Assembly: GCA_021234155.1 (NCBI GenBank)
Contig: JAJEKV010000073.1
Coordinates: 2,020,001 to 2,084,000, forward strand
Length of the DNA stretch: 64,000 nt
Direction of reading: 5' to 3'
Source: Isoetes taiwanensis
Taxonomy: Eukaryota > Streptophyta > Lycopodiopsida > Isoetales > Isoetaceae
How positions within the stretch are numbered: position 1 is the stretch's first letter; the number at the start of each line of letters is the position of its first letter. Under the pieces are notes generated by a model that was given only the letters and a program-made list of their open reading frames with translations, did no database searches and was not told the origin of the DNA. Positions 21,786-33,148 of the stretch are shown here, one piece after another. Position numbers and translations under genes: made by a program.

Positions 21786-22744
21786 GATTTTGGTCCCAAA
21801 AAAGAAAATAAAAATAAAAAGCATTGGCAACTTCAAAATAACTTATAGAGCATTAAATACATCCAAATATCATGTACTTGATATCTATTTATTGTAATCC
21901 AAAAATCACAAATTCCATAAGCAACCACAACTAAAAAGTTCAAATTCCTTTTTGCCTCTATGCTCCCATTGTTTGTGGGGGCTCTCGTGCAAGCTTAGTA
22001 AATACTTTAAGGTTTCGCACCAAGAGGGTTCTCACCCATTCATTTTTGCCCGACGCACATGTCGATCCTACACTGACCTCTCACTCGTTCATCTTCAATC
22101 GCCATCAAATATTCCACTAGAATGTCAAAACTGTTGCGCAATGAAACTTGAAGATCAAAGACATTCCTTGCTGTGTGCTTTGCCATTTCAGTAACATAAA
22201 AAAAAAAAAAAAAAACAGAGCGTTCTCCATCCCTAGAACATTCTCCAATGCATTATTTTTCCTTGTTTATAAAGCATGCAATGTTTTGGGCCTATTTAAA
22301 AATCGTGCTGACCTTTAAAAAAGTGAATGCCTCTGCTTAGTTTAGCTTGCATCTTTTCGTTGTTTATAAACCATGCAATATTATGGTGGTCTTTTAAAAA
22401 ATAAAAGGCCTTCGTCTATTTTCGATGGCATCTTTTTCGCTTAGGTTTCTGTAGATGTAAGAAACCCATCTATCTATCTATCTTTTTTATCTTTATCTTC
22501 ATTGACTTAGATATATTTTTCTTCTAATAGTGGCTTGCTACAAAAAAATCTCCTTTTTTAGATAAAACTTTTTTCTCCAACAAAAAAAATTGAAAAACGC
22601 ATTTGCACATGTAAAGAGAGGTAAAGTGCTTGTGAAGGATCCAATCGCTAAAGTTTGTTCCTCAAAATACTATTTTTGCCTTTTCCTAGGATGTCCCAAC
22701 TGCAGAGAAAGTATTATTTCTATCGGGGTGCTACATATTCTAAA
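21786..22744. other. No gene recognised
   Basis: Contains A- and T-rich tracts (A run at 22199-22215, a TCTA microsatellite near 22471) and a diverged internal repetition around ATAAACCATGCAATATTATG and ATAAAGCATGCAATGTTTTG (22269 and 22366). No gene seen. Confidence 0.4.
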
Positions 22745-23562
22745 CGAGATGCACCCTGGACTACCACAGTCGTCGGATTCGTCGATCCTACGACCCAGAT
22801 CGTATGTTGGGGCCCCTAGGCACCTTTCGTTTCGCTTATAGTCATTTATGATTGGAAGCGCCTATGATTTTGAAATATGAAATACAATTTCGCCTAAGGT
22901 TTTGAGGGAATATCGAACCTGCCTAAGATTTTAGAATATGAAATACGGGAGCTCGAACCTCTACCAAAATAATTCAATATCCTAACTAAGACTACTTTAA
23001 CCAATATACCTAGTGAGCTAATGCAATTATTTTTTATCTTGAATCTATGGTTTTTTTATAACAATTTATTCGATTGTTTTAGGGATATATGGTCTATGAT
23101 TTCACGAATTGTTATTTTTACATCCATATCAAATCCCCCTGGAACCCCCTGTACGAGATGCACCCTGGACTACCACAGTCGTCGGATTCGTCGATCCTAC
23201 GACCCAAATCGTATGTTGGGGCCCCTAGGCACCTTTCATTTCGCTTATAGTCATTTATAATTGAAGGCGCCTATGATTTTGAAATATGAAATTACGATTT
23301 CGCGTAAGGTTTTGAGGGAATATCGAACCTCTATACGACTTTGCCTAAGATTTTAGAATATGAAATACGGGAGCTCGAACCTCTACCAAAATAATTCAAT
23401 ATCCTAACTAAGACTACTTTAATCGAGCTAATGCAATTATTTTTTATCTTGAATCTATGGTTTTTTTATAACAATTTATTCGATTGTTTTAGGGATATAT
23501 GGTATATGGTTTCACGAATTGTTATTTTTACATCTATATCAAATCCCCATGGAACCCCCTGT
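22745..23562 (-). repeat. SINE present as a 409-bp tandem duplication
   Basis: Two direct copies start with CGAGATGCACCCTGGACTAC at 22745 and 23154. On the minus strand each has a tRNA-like head (TTAGCTCACTAGGTATATTGG in copy 1, then GTAGAGGTTCGAGCTCC), a middle with two TTTCATATT..AAAATC modules, and the body also seen at 20372. Copy 2 has lost a few bases in the A box and gained others. The duplication covers the whole element, so it arose after insertion, probably by unequal exchange. Confidence 0.75.
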
Positions 23563-23899
23563 TATGGAACCCCCTGTTATTTGCCTACATATTTGTATTA
23601 AGAACTGTTGAGCTTTCTTCCAAACATTTATTGCTCAACTTAAAGCACTTACTCACCTTAAACGTTACAACCACCACCACACATGTTACAGGACCTCAAA
23701 TGTTCTTCAAAGGCATACATGTGCATCAACTTAAAAGGTAATCAATTCCTCCCATTATAGCTCCACATATACATACAAATCATAACAACAATGCACAATT
23801 GTGGATGACATCCCAACAAATATTTAGTTATTCACCATCCCAACAATTATTGACATATGAGAGACATTAAACTCCTAGGAACCTTGAAGTATTTCATGT
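23563..23899. other. No gene recognised
   Basis: Plain intergenic sequence; GGAACCCCCTGTTAT is repeated twice at its left edge. Confidence 0.4.
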
Positions 23900-24045
23900 A
23901 TTGATAGATACGTAAATAGTAGATAGTATTTTTTATGTCATACCAAATTGGCAGCATCTACGAGGGCATATGAGGGCATATGACGCACCTTAGAGACTTG
24001 AGGATATATTGCTAGCTCTTAGTTAATAAGTTGTGCATCATTACA
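23900..24045 (-). repeat. tRNA-like SINE, second copy of the 10920 family
   Basis: Shares TAGTAGATAGTATTTTyTATGTCATrCC, a GCAGCATC segment and AGAGACTTGA with the element at 10920-11045, in the same orientation. More diverged in the head. Confidence 0.5.
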
Positions 24046-24487
24046 ATTATTCATAGGTATTTAGCATGCTTGATGAGGTTTGATGTATTGAATTGCATTT
24101 GGTGGCATTTTGACACATTGACGGGCACAACGACTTAGTCAAACAACAATGGACTCCTTGAAAACATAGTAGGCATGACAAGAGCATTCTACTTTAGCAA
24201 TTTAATTACTAGAATTAGGTAGCTTCTTCACTAGCAAGCAGTGGGCAACCCCTCATACCGCAACACCCTTTTTTGCCTGGTGATAATGAACTTGCTTTCA
24301 TCATATCAGCCTTCCAATTGAAACTATTCAATATTATTAACTTACAGTACAAGGGAAGGAATTCAATCAGTAATGAAGCTAAATTCTGAGTTTGTAGATT
24401 GGCAAATTTTGGAAGAGCATTTCACATTTTCAAGCTGATACAAGTGTATGTAATTGGCACATTTAGATGCAGCTTATAAAGTCAGTC
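24046..24487. other. Aldolase 3' flank
   Basis: Lies downstream of the aldolase stop codon on the minus strand, so its right part is probably 3' UTR. No other gene seen. Confidence 0.4.
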
Positions 24488-25704
24488 CTAATACTTGTAA
24501 TCTTTAACATGAAGGTTCTCAGAGGCACCAGCAGCAGAAGCAGCATCACCTGCATATTTACCAAGGGTAGCTTCAGCATTGGCTTTGGCGCGTGCCACCA
24601 AAACTTTTTGAGCATTCTCTACGTTTTCCTTCCGACCACTCCAAGCTTTCAAAGTGCTAGCTTGCAAAGCTCGACCATATGAGAAGCTGATAGTCCATGG
24701 TTTGATGGTGTTAAATTTATTCATGGCATTCAAGTTTATGGTAGCCTCTTCTTCACTCTGGCCTCCAGACAGAAACATAATCCCAGGCACAGCAACTGGA
24801 ACTGTCCTCTGCAATGCCAATATGGTAAACCTAGCAATTTCTTCAGATGATGCCTTGGGACCTTCAGTTCCTCCAGTAACCATGTTAGGTTTTAAAAGGG
24901 TTCCCTCTAAAAGAACATGGTGGTCTATGAGTTGCTTATAACATGCTGCTATTACACGTTCTGTCACCTCTGCACATTTTCTGATATTATGAGGGCCATC
25001 AGATAGAATTTCTGGCTCCACTATAGGCACAAGTCCACTTTCTTGGCAGATCATTGCGTATCGCGCTAGCCCTTGCGCATTTTGCTGAATTGCAAGCTCA
25101 GATGGCTCCCCAGGTCCTATCTTTAGAACTGCCCTCCATTTTGCAAACCTTGCCCCCTGATCATAGAATTTTTGGCATCTCCCTTTCAGGCCATCAAGTC
25201 CCTGTGTTGTTGTTTCTCCATTTGTGCCTGGTAATTCTATTGTCCCTGTGTCTACCTTTATTCCTATCAATGTTCCTCCTTCTTTCAGTACTTCAACAAA
25301 AGGCTTGCCTGTTGAAGTAGACTGTGTTAATGCTTCTTCATATAATATGGCACCACTTAGGTATTGTAGAACTCCTGGTGCCGTGAAGAGCAATTCCCTG
25401 TATGCTCTCCTTGTTTCTTCCACATTTTCAACACTTATGCCCTGGAAACGTTTGCCTATTGTAGAGGTACTCTCATCTGCTGCCAAAATACCCTTTCCAG
25501 GACTTGCAATGTATCTTGCATTCAGTATCAATTCATCTGCCAAAATTTTCATGATTTTGCTCATTCCATAATCTTTTACAAGGTAATGTTATTTTTATTT
25601 TGGCATGATTTTGCTCATTCCATAATCTTTTACAAGGTAATGTTACTTTTTATTGTATTTAATGACGGAATTGTACCTGCGTATTTTCCCATGTAGGCCG
25701 ACAT
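24488..25704 (-). CDS. FBA: Fructose-bisphosphate aldolase, class I, cytosolic
   Basis: Two coding exons, 25677-25704 and 24488-25536, with a 140-base GT-AG intron, encode 358 residues, the usual length of plant cytosolic aldolase. The enzyme reversibly splits fructose 1,6-bisphosphate into dihydroxyacetone phosphate and glyceraldehyde 3-phosphate in glycolysis and gluconeogenesis. Exon 1 gives MSAYMGKYA and joins in phase to [20 protein letters not shown], the standard plant N-terminus. Conserved blocks are [35 protein letters not shown] with the Schiff-base lysine, [12 protein letters not shown], and the C-terminal HVKDYKY with the catalytic tyrosine. There is no transit peptide, which supports a cytosolic location. 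The exon-2 frame also runs upstream to an ATG at 25564, but that start lies inside the intron and should not be used. The gene looks intact. Confidence 0.93.
25550..25657 (-). repeat. 54-bp tandem duplication in the aldolase intron
   Basis: Two copies start at 25550 and 25604 and are nearly identical (CATGATTTTGCTCATTCCAT...). Both carry a decoy minus-strand ATG-AGC-AAA-ATC-ATG. They lie entirely within intron 1, between the donor at 25671-25676 and the acceptor at 25537-25538. Confidence 0.8.
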
Positions 25705-25727
25705 CTTCGGTTAAGCTAAGTTGTTCT

Positions 25728-26011
25728 CTAGAAAAAAAGCCTAGAATAGTAACAACAAAAAGTTAAATCTATATGTGAATTTGAACAAAAGTCAGAGCAT
25801 ACGTTATTCAGTTTTTAAGAATTAAATGAAATCTGTGTTGCTTATTTAGGCATTATTTTGTCTCATGAACCAATAGAATATCTTAAGGCTTTGGAGAGTA
25901 ACCTTCAACGAGTACAGAAGAAAATTTTGAATATAGAATGGCATAAATGCAACGTTTGAAGCAAGCAAAATGAGCGATACTAGTATAGCACCATCAAGGG
26001 AATGCACTTAC
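25728..26011 (-). other. Probable 5' UTR intron of the aldolase gene
   Basis: On the minus strand a strong donor (CTACG then GTAAGT, 26006-26011) and a strong acceptor (TTTTTTTCTAG, ending at 25728) bracket 284 bases. The acceptor leaves a 23-base leader before the ATG at 25704. Leader introns are common in highly expressed plant housekeeping genes. Confidence 0.5.
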
Positions 26012-26128
26012 CGTAGAAACTTAAAAGAGGACAGATTTTTAGAAATCAAAATTTACCTTTTCTGTGGGACGATGGTGCTGAAGCTGTCCAAGCGCCACGT
26101 TCTTTTGCCTCTCTTTTAAGAAGCCTCT

Positions 26129-26136
26129 CCACGTGG
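26129..26136. promoter_or_regulatory. G-box CCACGTGG upstream of aldolase
   Basis: Perfect palindromic CCACGTGG about 120 bases beyond the proposed first leader exon. G-boxes bind bZIP and bHLH factors. Relevance here is inferred from position; one copy can arise by chance. Confidence 0.35.
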
Positions 26137-26282
26137 ACACAAACGCCACGTCGATCTGCACTTTCTGAGGTGCCATACGAAAAGGCACAGCCGCCAACAT
26201 TTAACGCAAATGGGATTTTCACGCGCCTTGGAAAAGAAAATTATCTTCGTTTGCCACCCTTTAAACGGTTTATGAGCACTTA

Positions 26283-27438
26283 GGCCCTTTTTCCACGGCT
26301 GACTTAAAATATGGCTGTCTTATAATTATAAGACAGCATTTTAGGTGCCACGTCATTTTTGTGGCATGTCTTAAAAAGATTAGTTTTCCATGGCTTGATT
26401 ATAAGAGGTGTCTTATAATATAAGACATGTCTCATAAATTTGGTTTTCCACTACTGGGTAGTTTTCCTGATCCACGCCTTCTGAAAATAGTCTATGCAAC
26501 GGCTTGAATGCTATGATCCACGCCTTCTGAAACTAGTCTATGCAACGGCTTGAATGCTATGCCTGAACAGGGTAGGATCTACAGGGTAGTATTGGCTTGG
26601 AGCTTCCCAGAAATACTCGTCTGTATTATTGTTAGGGTTAACTCTGTAAGCAGAGGCATAAAGACCTGGGCCGAAATACATGAACTGGTCCTGGGTTCTT
26701 GATTTACAGAAGAACAACTGCGAGGCATAAAGACCTGGGTTGTTGATTTACAGAAGAACTATTGCGAAATATAGACCTGGAAATAACGATGAGATAGAAA
26801 CTAAGCTTGGGCAGAATAGAGATCAGAATAGAGATCAGAATGAGCAACGACCCATTCCAGCACTACTGCAGATTCCATCCCTATTGACCCATTCCAGCCC
26901 TACTGCAGATTCCGTCCCTATTGCCCATTCCAACCTACAGCTGCAAAGAAACAACACCAAATTCGACCTGTCAATGCAAATCCGAAGGACAATCCGACCT
27001 GCAATTCGACCTGTCAATGCAAATCCGATTCTTGCTATTTATAAAGTATGGCCTTTGGCCTTTCCATTCCGATCAAACCCTTCCCGACGATTCAATCAAC
27101 CATTCCAATCTTCAAACTGTCGACGATCCATTCCAGTCACGGCTCAACCTGTTTACTCTTTTCTATGACACCCTAAAGATCCGGCAGAGCAACCCTGTTT
27201 ACTCTTTTCTATGACACCCTAAAGATCCGGCAGAGCAGCCCTGTGATAGGATAGAAATGCATACCTTATTTTGTGGCGGGGGGTTTCCCCCGGAATAAAA
27301 TGCTCCACTCAACTTGTACGGAACCCATTTAAGACATGTCTTAAATTGTGAAGTGGAAAAACTATGGTGACTTATTTTCCTACGTGGCCCAATAATATTA
27401 AGCTAAATATAAGACAGAGGTGCCATGGAAAAAGGGCC
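26283..27438. mobile_element. PIF/Harbinger-like MITE 1, about 1156 bp
   Basis: The ends are GGCCCTTTTTCCACGGC and GCCATGGAAAAAGGGCC, an inverted repeat with one mismatch, flanked by TTA at 26280-26282 and 27439-27441. A 3-bp TTA duplication with GG(G)CC termini is typical of PIF/Harbinger. Subterminal GTCTTATAAT/ATAAGAC motifs recur. The interior holds two internal direct duplications (a unit of about 46 bp at 26469-26560 and a 47-bp unit containing CCTAAAGATCCGGCAGAGCA at 27148-27242) and no transposase, so it is non-autonomous. Confidence 0.75.
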
Positions 27439-27441
27439 TTA

Positions 27442-28202
27442 GATCTTTTTCCACAACATTCTTATTTTATGGCTGTCGCATTTTTATAAGACACCTTTCT
27501 GAGCTCCATGTCAACTCCATGTCATGTCATAGATAGGACACATCCTAAAGAAATTATTAGTTTTTCATAAATATCACATGTCCTATGAATATGAATATGA
27601 ATATGAGACATCACTTATAATCTCGGTTTTCCACATGCAGATTGGAGCAAAGGAACTGCAGCAATTCGATCTGGGAAAGCTGAAAATCAAACATGCAAGA
27701 GCTTCAGCCTGCAATTCCTAAGCCTTCAACATACAAATCCGACCTATGAAGCTTCGATCTACAAGAGCCTCGGGTTTGCCTTCCTCTGCAATTTTGAGCC
27801 TGCGTCTTCTGCAATTTCAGGGAAAGAGCTTTGCTCTGCTCTTCCCTGTAATTTCCTCTGCCATTTCAGGGCAAGAGCTACCTTCCTTTGAAATTTCTTG
27901 ATGCCAGTTGCACAGTTTCAAAGACAAACAACACAACACAGCACAGTTCGTGACAATCAACTCATGTATTTTTTTGGTACATTCTAAGATTGTGGCCAAG
28001 CAGGCGTGCGATTGGCCATATTTGGCAGTCGCATTTTGTGGCAAGGGGTTGCCCCGAATGAAAGTGTGCCACTATGCTTGTACGGATCTCAAATGAGACA
28101 TGTTCAAAAAGTTACCATGGAAAAGCCATGGTGTCTTATATGATGATGTGGCCCAATCACATTTCGATAATTTTAAGGCAGCCGGGGCGAGGAAAAAGGG
28201 CC
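27442..28202. mobile_element. PIF/Harbinger-like MITE 2, about 761 bp
   Basis: It begins GATCTTTTTCCAC directly after the TTA that ends MITE 1 and finishes GAGGAAAAAGGGCC before TTA 28203-28205. Its right half follows the right half of MITE 1 (TTTGTGGC, a G-rich and C-rich hairpin, GCTTGTACGGA, GACATGT, ATGGTG, GTGGCCCAAT), so the two belong to one family. No coding capacity. Confidence 0.65.
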
Positions 28203-28205
28203 TTA

Positions 28206-29269
28206 GATTTGGGACGTTCAATTGCCAGCCTTGTGACATGGCAAAATTATTGCAATTTGATAAATATAAATCTCGATGAGGAAATTTGTTTACTCCTCCT
28301 GCAAGCTCATTACATTTGATAATCGGTCGCGTAATAGTCAAATAAGAGAAGATTAACCCCCTTAATCACAGAAGCACATGATGATTATCACACCCACAAC
28401 AAGATTACCAAGCACATACATGCACCCACAACTTGATTATTAACTCCAAAGCCAAATCTGAAGCAAGAACTTAGATTTGTCCCTTAATTGTGATAGATTA
28501 GACCTGATTCTGAACTGGCACAGGGCAAGAACTAGTAGTGGAGATCGACAAATGCACCTAGCCTATCAGTTGAACTGCAAGCTCAATAGGAATGATCCAA
28601 GTTCACATCTGAGAAAAATAGTTTGGATCCATAATTTCTAGGGGTTTGCCATTATGGTCATGGGTCCACAACACCTTAAAACATGTTGGAAGGATAGACG
28701 AGCCACTTGGTTCAATAGATGGAACATGAACAGAGGGGCATACAGATAAACAATAATGCACACCACAATTACCTAAAACAATATATAGACATGTGCTTCC
28801 TACGTAAACTTTAGTATAGTAGGGCTTTAGAACTGGTGAAGACAGGACACTACAAAACCCAGATTAATCCCACGTTTGCCATGGATTCACAATGGTACCT
28901 GTTAGTGCATTTGCCCATGAAGAAACATGAAATTCTTGCGCATTGGAGCGCACTGCCTTAGCATTGAGACAAACAGATGGGCCTGGGAAGAACAGAGGGG
29001 GTATCTATCAATGATGCCATCTAGGAGTTATTGAAGGTGTGCATCACACTCTTTAGAACTGCCCAGCATTTGGGCCTATTAAATTATGCCGGATTGGTTA
29101 CACCTAATTGGTTATACCTAATTAATAGCTACATGTGACATTGGAGACTGTTTTAGTGGGGGTACTAGCATCATAGCTTTAGGAGGTAATGGACATGTGA
29201 ACTTAGTTATGTCCTTCGTCACTACATTAAAATGTATAGATGTACAGTTTATCAACAAGCCTATTACTG
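28206..29269. other. No gene recognised
   Basis: Intergenic sequence with stops in all frames and no repeat found by eye. Confidence 0.4.
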
Positions 29270-29412
29270 CTAAGTTCCTTCCCTTGAAAATCCTTCGAAG
29301 CAGGGTTTTTTTAATCCTGGACAATAATAGGTTTGTTGTGTTCTTTCTTGGGCCCCATGAGCCTTTTTCGTCTCCATCTGGTAAAACCCAATACAATCCA
29401 ATTCAACTATAA
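29270..29412 (+). mobile_element. LINE 3' UTR fragment
   Basis: TTTTTTTAATCCTGG, a GGGCCCCATGAGCC block, CGTCTCCATCTGG and an AATACAATCCAATTC end align with the 3' UTR of the LINE fragment at 47530-48156 (TTTTTTAATCCTGG, GGGTCCCATAGGCC, GGTCTCCGTGGA). It is the extreme 3' end only. Confidence 0.6.
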
Positions 29413-30714
29413 AAATAGCACGGCTTGCATGTCCTGACACGTAAATGGGACTCCTTCACATCTACAATGAAAGTTTTTTTATTCTAGTAATAATAGTTGC
29501 AATACCTCATTGTATTGTTTTCTTTTTACCAATACCAACATTGCTTATTGAGTCATGCCTTCCATCGACTTACTCTAGGTGTCTCGAACTTGAGACCTAT
29601 TTGTACTAGACACAGACCAAACACGCAATTGCAAAAATTGGATTTGTACTCACCCACTTCTTCCACCCGATGATAGCTGTGATGTTCCACTATATTATAC
29701 ACCATGGATACGTATATTATAATATCACATCGTAGTATATGTCACCTAGATGACTTGTACAAGGTAAGTACACATACGACTTGACACATGCAAGCCACGT
29801 AAGTAGCCTGCATGTTGAGAGCCTATGTGTGGTCGCTGGACGAAGATACTTTGGTATGGGAGTGCATGGCAACCATTGACAATGGTGATATTATACATAA
29901 TAGTATAATACCATCAATAGTATGTAAGTTACACAATATACCCCCTAGAGGCAACTTATACTAACATGTACATATTAATGGAATATGTATGGGATGTTAA
30001 TATTATACATGTGTGTTACACATGTAACTATCTCAAGTTAGTTACTTATACCCATAAACACCCTTTAAATAACATCTATGATAAAGGTAACCTTGGGCCC
30101 CACTTGCCAAGTGTCAAGGTGCAACGGAACCACGTGGCTCAATCCCAATGCCAGACCCTATTTTCGAGGCTATATAAGGAGAGGCCCTAAACCCTAAACT
30201 TTTTAGGTTCAGTGCAAATTGCGGGTTGGAGGAACTCTGGGAGCTAGTTTTGAGTAGCGCCAGGGAGAATGAAGCTTCAAAGCTCGAGTAGAGTTCGCGT
30301 ACCAAAGGTGCTACTGCAACGCCAATGTTTAGAGGGGGTTTCGAGGTGTTAGGATCCCAGAATATAGATGGAGCTCATGAATCGGGTTAATCATAGAATA
30401 ACGTGCTGACCCTGGTTTACTATGGAAATTAAGCCAAATTATCTCCTTGATTTTAGTGCTAGATGCCCATTGACATTAATCCCGGAAATGAGACTTACAA
30501 AAGAACCCTAATCGTATTCTGTATGAATAGATTACTAGATTAGAACTATTGTTCTACTGGACTATTTTTAAGGACGTCAAACTTTATTATCACTCTCAAC
30601 GAATACATGATACAATGCAAAGATAGGAATAAAACCCAGTGAATACACAGACCCAACTGAGGAAAGCCACCCGTCTAAGCATGATAACATAATGCAAGAA
30701 AAGTTACTCTCTTC
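29413..30714. other. Intergenic, with a promoter-like block
   Basis: No open gene. A B-box-like minus-strand AAGTTCGAGACACC near 29590 hints at another SINE. From 29680 the sequence has many short TATA- and ATATTATA-type palindromes. The promoter-like block at 30130-30178 could instead be part of a solo LTR, but no LTR ends were found. Confidence 0.35.
30130..30178 (+). promoter_or_regulatory. Promoter-like block: G-box and TATA box
   Basis: CCACGTGG (30130-30137) lies 33 bases before TATATAAG (30171-30178), followed by a leader-like AGAGGCCCTAAACCCTAAAC. No ORF follows, so this is either a dead promoter, a non-coding transcript start, or the U3/R part of a solo LTR. Confidence 0.4.
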
Positions 30715-31512
30715 TCACAACAAAGAGAAGAATAATACACATATATCTTCAATGCAGATAAACTTAACCATGTTGAACTTCCACATCCATAGAATCATAA
30801 AAGCAAGTGCACTTGTCTTCTGGTGTCTAAATGCCACTAGATCATGTGGAGGGACATCCACTGTAACAGTAGTAGTAGATACTGGAGCTACTTGATGAAT
30901 CAAAGGAGTTGAATTATTCTTGCGGCATGCAACATTCTTTATATGCGGGGAAGACCATCCTTCTTCCAAAAGTTCTTGTTTGTGAGCAATATTTTGAAGG
31001 CAAGAATGTTGCTCCTTACTGAGAGGGCTTGATGACATAATTTGAGAGGCAGGTGCAGTAGAAGGAAGTGGTGCAAAAGCAGCTTGAGAAGAAGACATAA
31101 GAGATGGTAATGCTAGTGAATTAACTGATGCAGAGGGAGACACATCAGAAGATACAATAGGACATGCAGCTGAAGATGCTATCTAACATGGTGTAGAAAC
31201 AAATGGAGAGGCAGATATAGGAGTCTGCCTAGATCTATAAGTAGCAAAAGCTTCAATACTTGGAAACATCTTGGCAAGCTCTAGTCCATTAAACAAAGGT
31301 ATTTTGTATTTGAAGAAAAGTGGACCACTCTTAACTGCCACCGGCTGAGGAATAGAAACACAAGTGGGATGGGACCAACAATGGAATGGGCAAGATGCAT
31401 ACCCGAGTGGAAAATCTTCCAATGCAAACCAACAAGGCATGCGCAATGCACCAGACTTACTTGGCAAAAATCCAGGAGAATACACCTGGTATAGAAGATA
31501 ATGTTCCCAAAG

Positions 31513-32075
31513 AGGACGGAAGGAAGGAAGGAAGTATATTTTAACGTCCACGGAGGCCAACTGGCCTATGAGACGATTATAGACATACAATATATCGGGT
31601 AGTATCCAAAACACAAAAGAAAACCACAGAAGCCCTGTACAATGTGTCTCTACCACTGGGATGAAAAAACCCCCCATGTGGGAGGAAAAACCCTTGTAGT
31701 AGGCGTTCAAAGTCCCTATCTGGGCGCTCAAATTCCCTGCGCTGTGAGGGACTCTCTGACGGTGGAGACTTGCAGAATGTAGGACGCGAGACGTGCAACC
31801 ATTGGCGAAGCCAGTAGCTGATGAATTGCTATCTCAGAGCATCTGAGATCGGCATGAGCTGCCCGAATGTGTGCATATGCCGGACACTCCTGTAGAGCAT
31901 GGTGTTCATCTTCTACTATCTGCATGTGACAGCACTAGCATAATCTCTCATGCCAGGGGATTCTCTGCCCTCCATCCGTATCCCAGCGGCCTGTCTCAAT
32001 TCTGAGATGGTGGGACCCTGTCCTTATTGCAGCTATGGCTCTCCGTTTCTTGGTAGAGATGTGTGCCTTCAAATA
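31513..32075 (-). mobile_element. 5'-truncated LINE fragment with (TTCC)n tail
   Basis: On the minus strand, HHLRIETGRW and VEDEHHALQECPAYAHIRAA match the C-terminal CCHC region of family A-like LINEs. They are followed by the 3' UTR (CATAGGCCAGTTGGCCTCCG) and a TTCC repeat. A near-identical copy ends the window at 63352-64000. The two diverge beyond about 32075, which marks the 5' truncation here. Confidence 0.75.
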
Positions 32076-32442
32076 TCAATGCCACGTTCCACAAGCTTGT
32101 CAATTGCAACTGATAAGTCAAACATGACTAGAAAAAAATAATATATTCATTCAACACCTTCAAAGATGCATAATTAGGGAGACCCAATATTTGAAAATGA
32201 TGCTTTAGCCAAAATCCAATTCTCTTGAGATCAAGAAATTGCCTAGTGAAATGGGACACAAGATTTTGACACACTGCAAATGCACAGTGTGATCAATCTC
32301 AATAAATGGTAGCCCAGCCTATATAAAAGCATTTGAAAATTGACGTGCCTCATAGGAAATACCCTTAGAAGGTAATTGAACATTGATACGATCACTTTGC
32401 ACTTTCAATTCGTTAAGAAATGAGCTTAATTCTTTCTTGTAT

Positions 32443-33148
32443 TGGGGAATGGAAGGGGGGAGCCCCTTTCATTCCCCAACAAAATGGAAGTTGGGATCCA
32501 TTTCCCTTTTAAGAAAATTTCTTTGTCCTGTTCCGGTGGTGGGCTATGGTGCGGAGGTGTTCTTGAGGATCTTGGAAGGTTAAGGCCGCTTAAGGCCGAT
32601 TTTTTTGAATCTTAAGCGAATCAGAGATTTTTTGAAGCTTTTAAGGCCGGATAACTGAAGCTAAAGGCGTCTGTTGCGTAAGGATCTGTCGGATTTGAAG
32701 CAGGGAGCACAATTAGCTGTAAACAGGGGCCAGATCTTGGGCTTAAGCTGGATATTTCATGAATCAGGGATTTTATGAAGCTTATGGCCAGATGCTTGAA
32801 GCTTCAGGCCGGATTTTTTGAAGATGAGGGGATATTTTTAAAGATAGAAGATTTTTTGTTGCTTGCGACTTCTGTTGCGGCTTCTATTGCATCTGATCAT
32901 TCTTCCTCGGCATCAGAGCATTTGCGACAGCCATAAACAGGTAAAAACATGGGAACGCAGAAGAAGGGAAAACTGGGGAACGCAGTTAGCCATATATAAA
33001 CAAGAAAATGTAACCTTTAAGCACCGGTAAAAAATGATGCATGCGGAATGTTAACCCCAACTTCCATTCCGGTTGAGAGACGATGCCACATGGCATCACC
33101 GTATTAAGCTTCAAACAAAAATGGAGACCCAACTTCCATTTTGTTATT
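32443..33148. mobile_element. MITE or foldback element with 18-bp TIR
   Basis: AACAAAATGGAAGTTGGG (32478-32495) and its exact reverse complement (33128-33145) bracket about 630 bases. Just outside the left repeat, 32452-32479 forms a near-perfect hairpin (GGGGAATGGAAGGGG with CCCCTTTCATTCCCC). TATT may be a short target duplication (about 32450 and 33145). The interior repeats GGCCGGAT and TTTTTGAAGC modules and has no ORF. It interrupts the DUF4283-type pseudogene. Confidence 0.6.

Noticed and set aside
22745-23562. CRISPR-like or satellite repeat
   Set aside because: Only two units of 409 bp with a tRNA-like head; a duplicated SINE explains it.
25537-25564. Aldolase N-terminus MSKIMKILA and an upstream decoy ORF MSKIMPK
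   Set aside because: Both lie in the intron; the conserved N-terminus MSAYMGKYA is in the exon at 25677-25704.
24654-25571. Plus-strand ORFs across the aldolase
   Set aside because: Shadows of the minus-strand aldolase exon.
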